64,000 nucleotides of DNA from Neurospora crassa OR74A (lineage: Eukaryota > Ascomycota > Sordariomycetes > Sordariales > Sordariaceae). The notes beneath the pieces were generated by a model that ran no database searches, was not told the DNA's origin, and saw only the letters and a list, made by a program, of their open reading frames with translations. The stretch lies in contig NC_026506.1 of NCBI RefSeq assembly GCF_000182925.2, positions 1,674,001 through 1,738,000 on the forward strand, in the 5' to 3' direction. This document shows positions 43,428 through 54,249 of the stretch, piece after piece (the stretch's first letter is position 1; each line of letters starts with the position of its first letter). Position numbers and translations under genes: made by a program.

Positions 43428-44050
43428 ATGGCATGAGATGGGTTGACCAATATGATGGAAGTTTCTGAATGTCATGATCACGGTAAGCCGCGAAGTTAAC
43501 TGCTATTCTACATACCTAATGTATAATTGATATCTTTTCGGAAGGGTTTTCCAAAACGCCGGTTGCTGGTTGTTATTCACTTACATGCAGGCGTGAGAAG
43601 CAGCTGCTCGAGACCCACCGCGCAATCTTTGGTTGTCCGAAACTGCTTGTACCCAATCTCTAGCTTGATTGCGAAAATCGTCACTTACCCTGCACTTTTT
43701 TCGCTGCCAACTCCCAATGGCGCCAAGTGAGCAAAATCCAAACGCTCAACCGCGGCTCCATAACCCCAAGGTAATGCAGGATCCGAAGACGGCAAACATG
43801 TTGTATTCTCAATGCGATGGCATCATGATAAAGTGTTCACCTAACAACTGCGTTTGGTATAGTCTTCCCACTCCCTTTTGGTATAGTCTTCCCACTCCCT
43901 TTCAAGCGGTGTCTCCCTCTGCTCATCGGTATCCTCCTTCTTCCACAACAGCCCGGGCACCCATGTCCCATTTTCATGTTCACACCTAGCCAAAGTACCC
44001 ATCAAATCAGTTGGTTCCCCTTCTCCCTCCATTTCCCCTTCCTGCTCTCT
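43428..44050. other. convergent intergenic region
   Basis: 3' flanks of two convergent genes. It contains a 24-bp tandem duplication (listed separately) and no supported gene. Confidence 0.5.
43853..43901. repeat. 24-bp tandem duplication, two copies
   Basis: Two adjacent copies of a unit containing GGTATAGTCTTCCCACTCCC, the second beginning 24 bp after the first. They lie in the 3' flank of the homogentisate dioxygenase gene. Recent local duplication is the simplest reading since the copies are identical. Confidence 0.9.
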
Positions 44051-45512
44051 TTACAACAAATGCCCCTGTCCCTTCTCGCCCTCCGGCATGCCCTTCCAAT
44101 GCACCTTAACCCCACCCCAACTATGCTCATTATAATCCTCCTGCACCTTATGACAAGTCTCGAGTCCCCAATCCGTCACACCCACCATCAAACAGCTCTC
44201 AAACATAAACGCACAACTCCCCTCTCCGACCTTTTGCGGTTTCAGGTCAGCGTTCCTCGCCCCTTCATAACTCGCCGCATCGGGGCCATGTCCGCTCATG
44301 ACATTATGCAAACTCGCGCCCCCCGGGACGAAACCGCCCTTTCCTCCCTTCTTGGCATCATATGCTCCCGTGATCAGTCCCATGAACTCGCTCATCGTGT
44401 TGCGGTGGTACCAAGGTGGGCGGAACGTGTCTTCCCCGACCAGCCAGCGAGGAGGAAAGATGACAAAGTCGGCAATGGCGGTTCCCGCGTGGTCTGAAGG
44501 GGCGGAGAGGACGGTGAAGATGGATGGATCCGGATGGTCAAAGCTGATGGAGCCGATGGTGTTGAATCTACCGAGATCGTATTTGTAGGGATAGTAGTTA
44601 CCGTGCCACGCCACGACATCAAAGGGGGTGTGCGGCTGCTTGGTCTCAAAAAGGGTATTGTTGAACTTGGCTGTGATGGTGTAGCTGTTGGGCCCGTCGA
44701 GCGCGATCGATCCGTGGTCTTCGCTGAAGCAGGCAACGGGAGCTTGGAAGTCACGCACGTTGGCGAGGCCGTTGCTGCCGATGGGGCCGAGCTCGGGGAG
44801 CTGGAAGTGCCCTTGGTAAAGCTCGAGTGCGTAACCGCGGACGGGACCGGAGGGAAGAAAGACTTGGTAGCGCACGCCGCGCGGGATGACGGCGATTTCC
44901 ATGGGCCTGACCAGTAGCCAGCCGAACTCGGTGCGGATGTCGAGCACGCCATCTTGGGCTACGATGAGAAGGTCGCCGTCGGCTGAGTAGAAGGCTGATT
45001 GGGCGGACATGGACTTGCCGGCAGCGTAGATGTACATGCCCAGACCTTGCTTGAGGGTGGGATCGCCGGCGCCGGCGACGAGACGCAGGCCGGAGACGAA
45101 GTCGGTGTCGGATTCATGATCGAAGGGGTCCCAGCGGAGTTGGTTGGGAATGTAGTGCAGTCTGGCTGGCGATCGCTCAAGTACGGGCTCCTGACCATTA
45201 CGTGGAGTGGCCTGGACGAAGGGCGGGTGCGAGCATGAGGGCAGGATGCGGTAGAGCCATGATTGTTTGTTCTCGTGGCGGGGAGCTGTGAAGGCGGTTC
45301 CGGAAAGCTTCTCGGCGTAAAGGCCGAGAGGGGGCTTCTGGGGCGAGTTGTGGCCGATGGGGAGAGCGCCGGAGACGGCTTCGGACCTGGAAGTTTGGGT
45401 AAGCAGAGGTAAGATTTAAAAGTGGAAGAGAATACGAGACTTACTCTAGGTAGGAATCGAAGCCATTCTGGTAGCGATACCTTTCCTTGAAGTCAAAGTT
45501 GGTGAACGGCAT
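44051..45512 (-). CDS. hmgA: homogentisate 1,2-dioxygenase, 467 residues
   Basis: Exon 1 (45512-45445) encodes [20 protein letters not shown]. After a 58-bp intron (GTAAGT, TTCCAG), exon 2 (45386-44051) completes 467 residues, close to the usual 440-450 plus small extensions. The enzyme opens the ring of homogentisate to maleylacetoacetate with Fe(II) and O2, in tyrosine/phenylalanine catabolism in the cytosol. The N-terminal [18 protein letters not shown] is typical. The iron site is visible: [16 protein letters not shown] carries the equivalents of His335 and Glu341 of the human enzyme, and [13 protein letters not shown] carries the equivalent of His371. All ligands are present, so it should be active. 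The usual partners (fumarylacetoacetate hydrolase, maleylacetoacetate isomerase) are not in this window, unlike the compact cluster known in Aspergillus nidulans. Confidence 0.95.
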
Positions 45513-47046
45513 TTTCACGGTTGCTTCTAATCCAGCTTGAGTGTCCCTCTAGTGTAGGTATCGATGGCTCGAGAAACTGGAATGTTCTTGTGAGTTGAAA
45601 CTGCGATCTATCCGGAGGTGGAAAATTAAGCCAAGGGCAGGGCAAAAGACGGAGGGCTCGAGAGACAAGTTATCTCTCCGAAAGGCAAACGAAGCCCAGA
45701 TAACCCATCCATCTTGTCTGTTGCCGAGGTCACATTGCTTCTTTCATTCTTCGTCATTATTTGGTGTCGTGCTTGTGCCTCGATGCAATCGTTCTCCAAG
45801 TTCTCAAATTCCGCCCGTCCAAGACCGCGATGCAAGACCGCCAGTAGCCGAAGATATGCGGTCACTAATTGCGCCGTCCGGGTGGGGATCGTAAACCGGG
45901 GGGAAAGACCTTTCTCCACAAAATTCACGTCCCCACTGGTTTCCCGAGCTCCATAACATCCCGTCTTGCACTAAACTCTACAACGACCCCGCTTCCCCAG
46001 AATCGATTTTGGCTAGCTCAAGTCGGGTCTTTCCTCGGTTTGCTCCACGTTGGAGACTCCTTTTTCCTTGTTTTCTCTTCTGACGACAAATGTGAAGGAA
46101 GAACTTCCACTTTGCGGCGGAGCCTACGACACACTCAACTCATATCTAGGAATGATAAAACGACAACATGCACGTTTCATCTACCTCAGCAAGCCGAATT
46201 TCGAGGGCCTGGAGGGGCGGGTTAAGTAACCCCCGGATCGTCGAACGCTCCATGGGAGACAACATGAGGCTTAACTGAAGGGAATAACAGGCTCCCGCTC
46301 ATCAGGCAGAAAGTTTGGGCCAAAAGCCAGAATCTAAAGGTTCAGAAACGCACTCTGTCAGTTGACTAAGTAGGTCTTGCGGCAGTCAGAAAGCATGTAC
46401 CTGATCGCCGGAGACCTTCGGCAACCATGCATTCTAAATTCTGGGTTTCGGAGCCCACAAGGTACACCCTTTTTTCGAACATCGTCTCTGTTCTTCTACC
46501 ACCCGATCCCTCGGTACAAAACCACTGTTGTGGAACGGATGACCCATCCATGAGTCGCCATATTTCATCCACTTTGATCACCCCGCAAAAAAGATCTGAA
46601 TGTTGGTCAGGGGGCACGTCTCAACCATGAGATTCGGGTACTGTTGGCGCGAGATCTGGGGGATATTGTACGTTAACGTCATAGGTGGAAGACTTGAAAG
46701 TGATGGACAGTAATGCAAGGCACAATGGCATTCAGGTTACTGATCACGATGACACAAAGGCAGTTGATTTAACATGGCTGAAAGTAATGTGCATTGTCAA
46801 AAGCATGTCCGACACTACTTGTTGCCCTGTGTCCGCTGCTCTTGTTGACCCAGCCAGCTGTTTCCTTACACCAGAAGGGCACCGAAAGAAATAGACGCTG
46901 ACGACATGGAGGATCAACCCCAGTCTGCCATTAGGGATAATTATATGATACATATTACGATCCTGTCATTGTCATCATCACCGATGAACCCAAAGACAGG
47001 GATAGCCAGTGCAGACCATGTTGGTCTGGACCAGACTGTGAAGGGC
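45513..47046. other. intergenic, no supported gene
   Basis: Upstream region of the homogentisate dioxygenase gene and downstream flank of the gene at 47047. Frames up to about 118 codons overlap on both strands with no domain or splice support. Confidence 0.45.
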
Positions 47047-47775
47047 TTAGGCAGCCTCTTCCTCGGCGGCGGCAGCCTTCTTCTTCTTCTTGGAGGAGCC
47101 GCCCGCGGGTTTGGGGCCAGCGTTCGTCGACAAGTGTACCAAGAGCGATGTCCATGACTCCTCCTTGTCCCACTCAAAGCCCTTGAGGTATGGTTCGGGT
47201 AGCTCATCATCCGGCTATGAAGCACATCAAGAGTCAGTCAAAGGAATCTCCCTTGCTAACACACGGATCAACAGGTGGTGGTGGTGGTCAAGAAAGTCTT
47301 ACCCTCTTCTTGAACGACTTGTGGATGGCATCCATGGCGTCCCTGATGGTTACCCCCTTGAGATTCCGTGCTGTTACGTGCAGCCCCGTCTTGAAGTAGA
47401 GGTCAATCTTCTTGACTGGCGGTGTTGTGAGCATCACCTTAAGGTAGTCCTTGTCGTCTATCGACGTAGGCGAGGTGTTGACCTTCCTGTCATTGGACAA
47501 ACAAGTGTGAGCCATGTATCTCGAGTGTATCGAGGTGTCAGGTCACGGCATAGCCCCTGGGACCGAGTGCTTGGCAGGACTTACCACCCCAACATCTGCG
47601 TCTCCTTGGCAATCTGGAGGTCAGTGCCCTGAGCCTCCAGGTCGTTGATGTTCATGACCCCATTGGCACTCGAGCTTGCTCGTCGGTGCTTGTGGATGTG
47701 GCTCTCCTTTGGAGGTGATGTGGCTTCGAGACCTTGGACGGCGGAGTCGACCTTGGTGAGTGGTTCGCCCGACAT
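47047..47775 (-). CDS. conserved fungal protein, DUF6699-like, 180 residues
   Basis: Exons on the minus strand are 47775-47585, 47486-47303 and 47214-47047, with introns of 98 and 88 bp (GTAAGT/GTAAGA donors, GACAG and CATAG acceptors), all in frame. It starts MSGEPLTKVDSAVQGLEA. Residues 1 to about 60 are polar with a HKHRRASSS patch, then a compact domain follows: PPVKKIDLYF, HVTARNLKGVTIRDAMDAIH, PYLKGFEWDKEESW. This resembles the alpha/beta domain that Pfam calls DUF6699, found mostly in fungi; that match is from memory. The C-terminus is a Lys run then Ala/Glu (KKKKKAAAAEEEAA), which could act as a nuclear or RNA-binding tail. Function unknown. Conservation of the middle domain and clean introns make the gene sure. 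Confidence 0.85.
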
Positions 47776-49081
47776 GGTGGTGGATGGTTTGATTGGATCT
47801 GGCTACAGATGACTAGTGGTATTCAGGCAGTGCGACAGCTGTATAACGATATAACAGCTGAATGGTGATGAGGATGGATGGATGATTAACAGTGTAGGAT
47901 TGGATCTCGCAAAGATGGATACAGATTGGAGAGTGATGTCTGTTGGACAAGGAGAAGAGAAGAGGAGAATGAAAAGTATTTGAATCGAGACGGGAGCTAC
48001 AAGGTAGATAAAGGGGGGCGGGAACACGACGGAGCACGACAACGGGAGGGGAAGTTCCAATGATGCGGGAGATGATCCAAGGACTGTCCTTCCCTCTCCA
48101 GGCAGTTGCGGAAGGCGAGCTGGTTTCAGTGGTTACAAAAGGGCAGAGGACAGGCAAGCAAGCTGCGAGTACATTTCAGGGTAGCCGTCACGGGTGGGAT
48201 ATGAGTGGTGGTTACACTTGTGGAGGTCGTATAAGTGATAGGACTGGATGTACCGATCGGTCCGTAGGTCGGTCTGCGTCATGAGAGAGAGGGGGTTTTG
48301 CACGCTCAAGCAAGAGGAGCTGGGCGAGTCGAGATTGGCTCGCTGGTGTCTCCGCTGCATTTCGTTCCTGCCTCGCCCAGCGGGGTAGGTAGAAGATCAC
48401 CTGGTCGCGGGTGGTGCAGGTGGTGGTGCAGAGCAAGAGCGAGTACGAAGTCTGGAGACGGCCGCTTTTGGACGATCGTGTGATGAATACATTATCATGA
48501 CATGATGGCATAGGGTGACCTGCTAGGACCCGGAGGTACCGGGGTCCTTCCACTTCCTGAATGACCACTTACACCTCCAACGGCTCTTCTCCAAAACCCC
48601 CCAATGGAACCTCCAATCAAAGGGCGGGTTAGGGTATCGCCAAGCAATCCGGGGAAGTCGTGTGGCGGCTCGACACTTGGACGAAAACGAACAAGGTCGG
48701 CCCACCTCGCTCACTGCCGTGGTACCACTACCCAAACCACCCCGGTGCTATTCCGGGCGGATTAGCGTCTAACCTTATGATGTCGAGTGCCGGGGCCGAT
48801 GAGGTCAATGAGTGAATGAGATGACAGACGACCTGATCTCGAGCACATAAAGGATGGCCGACACCCGTGATGATCAAGGGAGTTCATTGAGCAAATTGAA
48901 ACTACCTACCGACCTCACCGTCATTCAAACTCGACGACAAAACCTAGGATCGTAGCTACGTGCGACCCTCATTGCTTCATCACCCCATCCGATCCATAAC
49001 AGGCGTGTTTTGTCTTCGTCTATCGTCCCGAGCGGGGCTCCTTCCAGGGGCGGGGGGGTTGTGATCTCTCCACCTGACAGG
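47776..49081. other. intergenic, no supported gene
   Basis: Presumed promoter of the 47047-47775 gene. CT/GA-biased parts and short frames only. No RNA gene or repeat recognised. Confidence 0.45.
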
Positions 49082-49515
49082 TCAGCCAGGGGCGTCGTGG
49101 CCCCATTTCCTCCTCATGGCACCCCGGGCCATCCGCTTCGATTGAAACCGTTCGTTCGATATCGATGGATGCGACTTTTTCATTTTGAGTCCAGAGCAGG
49201 AGCACTCAGCAGCCGTCAAGGTGCTCTTCAATTCGTTCAAAATGGTGGAAATTGTGAGGGATGAACAGTTGGAGAAACTGAAGGTACACCCATTGTTCAC
49301 CTCAAGAAGTCATGACTGAACTGCAACTGATAAATTCGGACTTACAACTTGAATGCCGTCCCGTCCGGCACTCCAACTTTCCCAATCATCCCGCCGTCTC
49401 TCATCTCGAAATCATCAATGGAGATGATTCCGGAAAAAAGCTCCTGCCTAGTAATAGCCTTGGTGACAAAGTGACAGGTTTGGGCCCATGTCCTATTGAA
49501 GTTGGCAGTTGTCAT
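49082..49515 (-). CDS. two-exon candidate gene, unknown
   Basis: Exon A (49515-49346) begins MTTANFNRTWAQTCHFV and reads naturally through ELFSGIISIDDFEMRDGG. A GTAAGT donor and a CCTTCAG acceptor define a 68-bp intron. Exon B (49277-49082) continues SLTISTILNELKSTLTAAE and ends after a basic stretch, for 121 residues. The frame is kept across the junction and third positions favour G/C in exon A. The true start may lie further upstream, in an exon I could not place. No family recognised. Confidence 0.3.
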
Positions 49516-49533
49516 TGGGCGGACCGACGTCAA

Positions 49534-51400
49534 CTCGATGCAGTTAGGGCCGCAGCAGCAAGTGTCTTTCCTGCCGCTGCTGTGATGTTAGTGCATCACT
49601 CCCCCGCCTTCATCGCTACTTTCGCTGAGGTAGGTAGTCAAGACCTGCCCTGCCCGGCCGTCCTTTGAGCTTCCACACCGGCATGCAGCGAGTGAGGAGA
49701 CAGACGGGACGCCTGCCGCCCGGTTCCGTGCATGACGCTGCCGTGTCACAACTTCCCCACTTTCGTCCTCCCGTGAACTTCCCGTCGTCGACATCTCACC
49801 AATCGAGCGAACCTCCTCCCGGGGATGTCCTGACCGAAAGCGACCTAGAGCTGGAAATCACTTGGGAGTTCCATTTTGGTATGTATTAGTCATGTCTTTG
49901 AAGCTTACCTAACTACTAGACAACGCCGCGAGTCCCGGAGTTCTAAACAGCGATGACCACCGCAACCGCAACGGCAACGAAGATGGCGTCAATGACAATC
50001 TACTATGCCTTCAGAAAGCCTCATCAAATGCTGTCTCGACAATCCGCACAAACTAGGCCGACCTTCCAATGAGACCGGCGGTCACGTCGAGGGCACGCAG
50101 CCTGACGCAATTGGGTACGCAGCAGGACTCGCGAACACTACACAAAGTCTCACCAGTTACACAAGCTAAGCTTACCCTCTTTTGTGATCAGACGCTTCTA
50201 ACACTAAAGTTTCATAGTTCCTCCTTCCTTTGTCCTGCTTATCTCGGTGCTATACCGCGGAGGTCTCGAACCTAGCGATCAAAACAACAACAAACCTCAT
50301 GGTTGGATCGGCCATCTACATCACTGAGCAAGCCGGATCGCCAGTTCCTGTTCTGGAATTTCTCCTCCATTCTTGTGGCTCGTCTCAACACGAAAGAATG
50401 CGGATATCTTCGGGGGTTGCAACGTGCCATCATTGAAGCCTTGCACATTCCCAGGGACATTACACTACCCAGCGCATTGAACGCTCCTGCGTTACCACAG
50501 TTCACGTACCTAATGGGCTTCCAGGACGCAAGGTACCCCTTCACAGCATTTCATGCAGATGTCTTTCAACGCGAATCATAGGTGTGATAGAGATTCAACC
50601 CTCGCCAGAGAAGCAAAACCGACACACTCTTACCTTTCCGCGACCAAAACATTCCTCCAAAAGAGTGCTCCAACGACGACCACCTCTAATGAACTGCGTT
50701 ACACCACAAAAAGACTCCGCGATGAGCCAGAAATCATCAGGGTTATGATCTTCAAGCCTCGAAGTGTCGATACTAGGCTTTGGCTCACACCAACTTTGGC
50801 ACAAAGTGGTCTCAATACAACTTTGTGCCAATCTCAAATCACAAACACTGTGGAGGAGTGATCTAAATCTTCCTTCGGGAGTTAGTGACAACTGAGGGCA
50901 CACATCGATGCCCTTTCTTCGGCCATCAGGGTCTTCGGGATCGGCAGTGTCCCGGGCCGTCCCATTGTCACATTCCGATTGGCAATAATTCTCGAGGCTG
51001 CCATTCAAGCCTTCCGAGAACCCAGCTATGGAGCTTTACGGCACTGGCACATGATCGACGTAACATCTGGAGGATGGCCCTTTACAGAAGTAGATGCCAG
51101 CGGCGTCTCGCATTTCGAGCTCGGCAATTTATCCTGAAAAAAAAACAACGGAAAGAAACAGAATGCCGATTTGGCGTGGGTTGTCCAAACGGTCATTTCT
51201 TGACACATTTCTTATCCAGCCTGCAGGAGGAATGTTATCCAGAAGCTCCGGCGGTAACCTGAGGATGAAAAGTCCATAGCAGGATGGCTGACCATGGAAG
51301 ATTATAAGTGCGATACATCCATGTGAAGAATGTCGGCTAGTCACTGCCATCCATGGTCCACGGTTTGGCGTCTCATTTCCCGCAACTTGCCTCACTCTCA
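49534..51400. other. intergenic, no supported gene
   Basis: Short frames on both strands. A perfect repeat pair CAAAGTGGT/CAAAGTTG near 50800 (inverted CACAAAGT / ACTTTGTG) could form a small hairpin. Nothing else stands out. Confidence 0.35.
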
Positions 51401-51408
51401 GCTCGATT

Positions 51409-52558
51409 TTGGCAGCCATACGTTCCTTTGCCCTCGCCCTAGTGGCGTCCATCGCTGGTGCCCTAGCCGCCACCATGCACATTAACGATTCAACCTTTCA
51501 GGACCACATGGCACTGACTGTGCTGGAGGGTTTGTCCGGGATGGACGGTCAACAGATACCAGCGGTGAGCGGTCAACATAACGTTGTCGATATAGTCATG
51601 TCCAAGCTTCCCACCATCAAAATGGACACCGCCCCCACCGATGCTGTATCCGGCACTAAGACATCAACCTTAGGGTGGCCATCCTGCAAGGACACTCTGG
51701 CTTGCAACTTCGACTTCCTTTAGAATGTCTCTTTGTCTGACTGGCTCATCTACCTTGTCACCATCCAGGTCAAACTCCTCGGCGGCCAAAACAAAAGCCA
51801 GACCCAGTTCAAGGCTATTGAAGGACCCATGCAATACTTTATCGACAAAAGTCTTGCCAATCCAAATACGGCTTGGCTGGTGTGCTTGAGGGAATCAAGC
51901 GTGGTACGGCCATTGCCCTGGGGAAAGTCAAACGACACGTTTGGAAACCCTAGCTCTCCCATGTGGGCAGCTTTCCTCAGGCAAGTAAGGACTGATGACT
52001 TCAGAAACAGGGCTGCTCACAACGCTGCTTGGTCTCAGGCCTTTCAGCTAGGCCTTAACTATGGTGTTCAGACAGGTGACCGGCTTACCAGGAACACGGT
52101 TTTTTTTTTCATTGGTCACGTTGAGATACTAGAGCGCGCGGCTGTCTTCAATATTATCGTTGTTTGGAACATTCTCGCTTAGAATGAGGGCGCCTATACG
52201 CCATTACTTCAGCCTGTATGTTCTCCCTTTCCCATCTCATTGCTTGCCATGTTACACCCTATTATTCATCATCGCTGTCACTAGTATCTTTGAAACTGAC
52301 CAGGCCAATGCCTCTAAAAGCGCTCCCGTCATCTCCCAGCCTCTGCTTCCCTACGGCTTCACAGCCGACACGTTCATCAACTGGATCTTCAATGTCTCCG
52401 ATCCCAAGCCCTTGTATTGTCTGGTGGATGCCGCCTTCAACGACCGTTCTATTGAAGCCCTCGGAATCGAGCCCACTACATTCCTGTCTGACATCAACAA
52501 CTTGATCACAATCATTCCAGCTTTTCTAAGGTGTTATACGGTTGGAGCGAATATCTAA
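51409..52558 (+). CDS. putative secreted protein, probable decayed or incompletely modelled gene
   Basis: The frame from 51409 opens with a signal-peptide-like stretch (AIRSFALALVASIAGALA). It continues HINDSTFQDHMALTVLEG up to about 51680, meets a stop at 51721, and resumes in the same frame after a CATCCAG acceptor with LLGGQNKSQTQFKAIEGP through about 52075. A well-formed intron (GTATGT at 52215 to GACCAG at 52302) leads to a last exon, ASKSAPVISQPLLPYGF... ending at 52558, with an N-glycosylation site (NVS). A small exon at 52181-52214 probably precedes it. No in-frame ATG precedes the signal-like segment, and the first two introns lack normal donors, so the gene may have lost its start or be eroded. 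Family not recognised. Confidence 0.35.
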
Positions 52559-53029
52559 GTCTTGGGTACCGGCCTTTGTGTCTAACTGGATGGGCCAGAA
52601 TGATTGGCAATGAGAAGCAACGGATGCTAGGCTTGGCTTAAATACAATGCAGGGAGCACTGAATGTGAGGTTTGCCTTTTGGTATGACTCACGGAGGAGA
52701 GAATTTAGCTCATTGAGAGTTGTGGTATTATATCGCCATGTGCTAGTTCTGTCGCCCACCTTTAAATGCAAACACCATGACACCCCTTCCCTTTCCCATC
52801 AATTTCAACCAACGTCTGCCATACATTTTTGTATTTCAATGCTTACCAATTCTCCATGCATGCAGTCCATTATAACTCATCAATCATGAAATATCTCCAT
52901 CGGACAACATACACTGCCCTCAACAGCCGGACGACGATTCTTTTGGTCTGGAGCACCAGTTTATGTCGTCAAGTCGAAGTTGGCCCGCTCGTCCTGTCTG
53001 CTTCCATTCCATCATTCCTTCCCAGTGCT
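52559..53029. other. intergenic
   Basis: No supported gene. 3' flanks of two convergent candidates. Confidence 0.4.
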
Positions 53030-53251
53030 CTACCACGAACCCAACCTCTGTTTCTTCTTTGGATATACGGTCCTGATAACGGCATGCAACACGACGCTGA
53101 CAACCATCAGGATCTCTACCGCTACTAGTCCGATCCAGATGAGATTCAGCCGCTGGTTCTCGTCCCCGGCTAGGGCGGCTTGGATGTTGGCTGGAACGGC
53201 CGGGAGTTTCATGTAGGCGGTGTAGCCGGGTGTAGGGATCTGGACTCTCAT
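53030..53251 (-). CDS. small single-pass membrane protein, 73 residues
   Basis: Single exon with start context CACAATGAG, beginning MRVQIPTPGYTAYMKLP. A soluble N-terminal 36 residues (PANIQAALAGDENQR) lead into one hydrophobic helix of about 24 residues (LNLIWIGLVAVEILMVVSVV, about 36-55). The C-terminus is basic (YPKKKQRLGSW), so by the positive-inside rule the tail is likely cytosolic or matrix-facing. Third positions strongly favour G/C (ATC, GCC, CTC), unlike the random frames around it. No family recognised. Small organelle-complex subunits often look like this. Confidence 0.5.
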   Translation of the reverse strand: MRVQIPTPGYTAYMKLPAVPANIQAALAGDENQRLNLIWIGLVAVEILMVVSVVLHAVIRTVYPKKKQRLGSW

Positions 53252-54217
53252 TGTGTGTGGATCCCAGATGTCGTTTGGTGGAGAGGTTGTTCGGTGGATT
53301 TTTGAAGAATCGGTGAGTTTTGGGAGTGAGGATTGGGGATGCGGCTGGGTTGGTAGGTGGATAGGAGGTAGGTGTCTACTTCTAGGTGAGAGGATGTGGG
53401 TGGGTGAGAGTGTCGCTGTTGAAGGACTTGCTGATGGCGGCTGGCTGCTAGTGGCTGAGGTTTGTTGATTTTAGGCGGAGGTGTTGGAAGAGGCAGGTAG
53501 TGTATTGGGCGGGCTGTGAGGTTTGAGAGGTTGGACTCGAGTAGTGAAGACGGAATCAGTTAATGTATGAATGCAGTCGTTGCTTGAGGTTCGTATCTGG
53601 TTCATCGGTTAGCTCGAGTCCATCATCCAGAGCGACGTCATCGCAGCCGCCAACGCGACTATCTCAATCTGGAAAGCACTCACGTGTGGGCAGGAACCTC
53701 TCGTTACTTCACACCTTGAAAACGACAGTAGTAGCGGTAGGTATCAACACTCAAATAACGGATGAGGTTTGCAGGATTTAGAAAGTACGATTCAGACCTC
53801 GATGGTAGAATGAAAAGAAATGGGAAGAAGAAAAAAAGAAGGATTCTTTCACGTCCCTCCGGTACTCCAAGCTTTTTCACCGTTTCAAGGTTCTTTTTGT
53901 TCAATGCTGACCGACAACCGACATACACCACGGTGCACCGACAATGCTAATACACGTTCCCTTCGTTTTGCTAGGTCAGATACCTAACTTAGCGCAGCGT
54001 ATATGCAAACCACATGGCATGACACCACCTCCAGAAGGTACGTTGTTTGGTTTCAATCGATGTGCCAATGCCGAAAAGCCAGTGCAAAATCAGTGGAAAG
54101 TCAGTGCAACTGCAAAGCCAACTGGCGCTAGCACGCTAGTGCCAAAAGGGGAATGTATTGGGCAGCAAGACTTGAGGTTCAAAGGAATTTGGTTGGCTTG
54201 GGGGACCAAAGGCAGGA

Positions 54218-54249
<32 letters not shown>

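Noticed and set aside
49342-49533. start of the 49.1-49.5 kb candidate at 49533
   Set aside because: The codon there is TTG; the first ATG in frame is at 49515, used instead.
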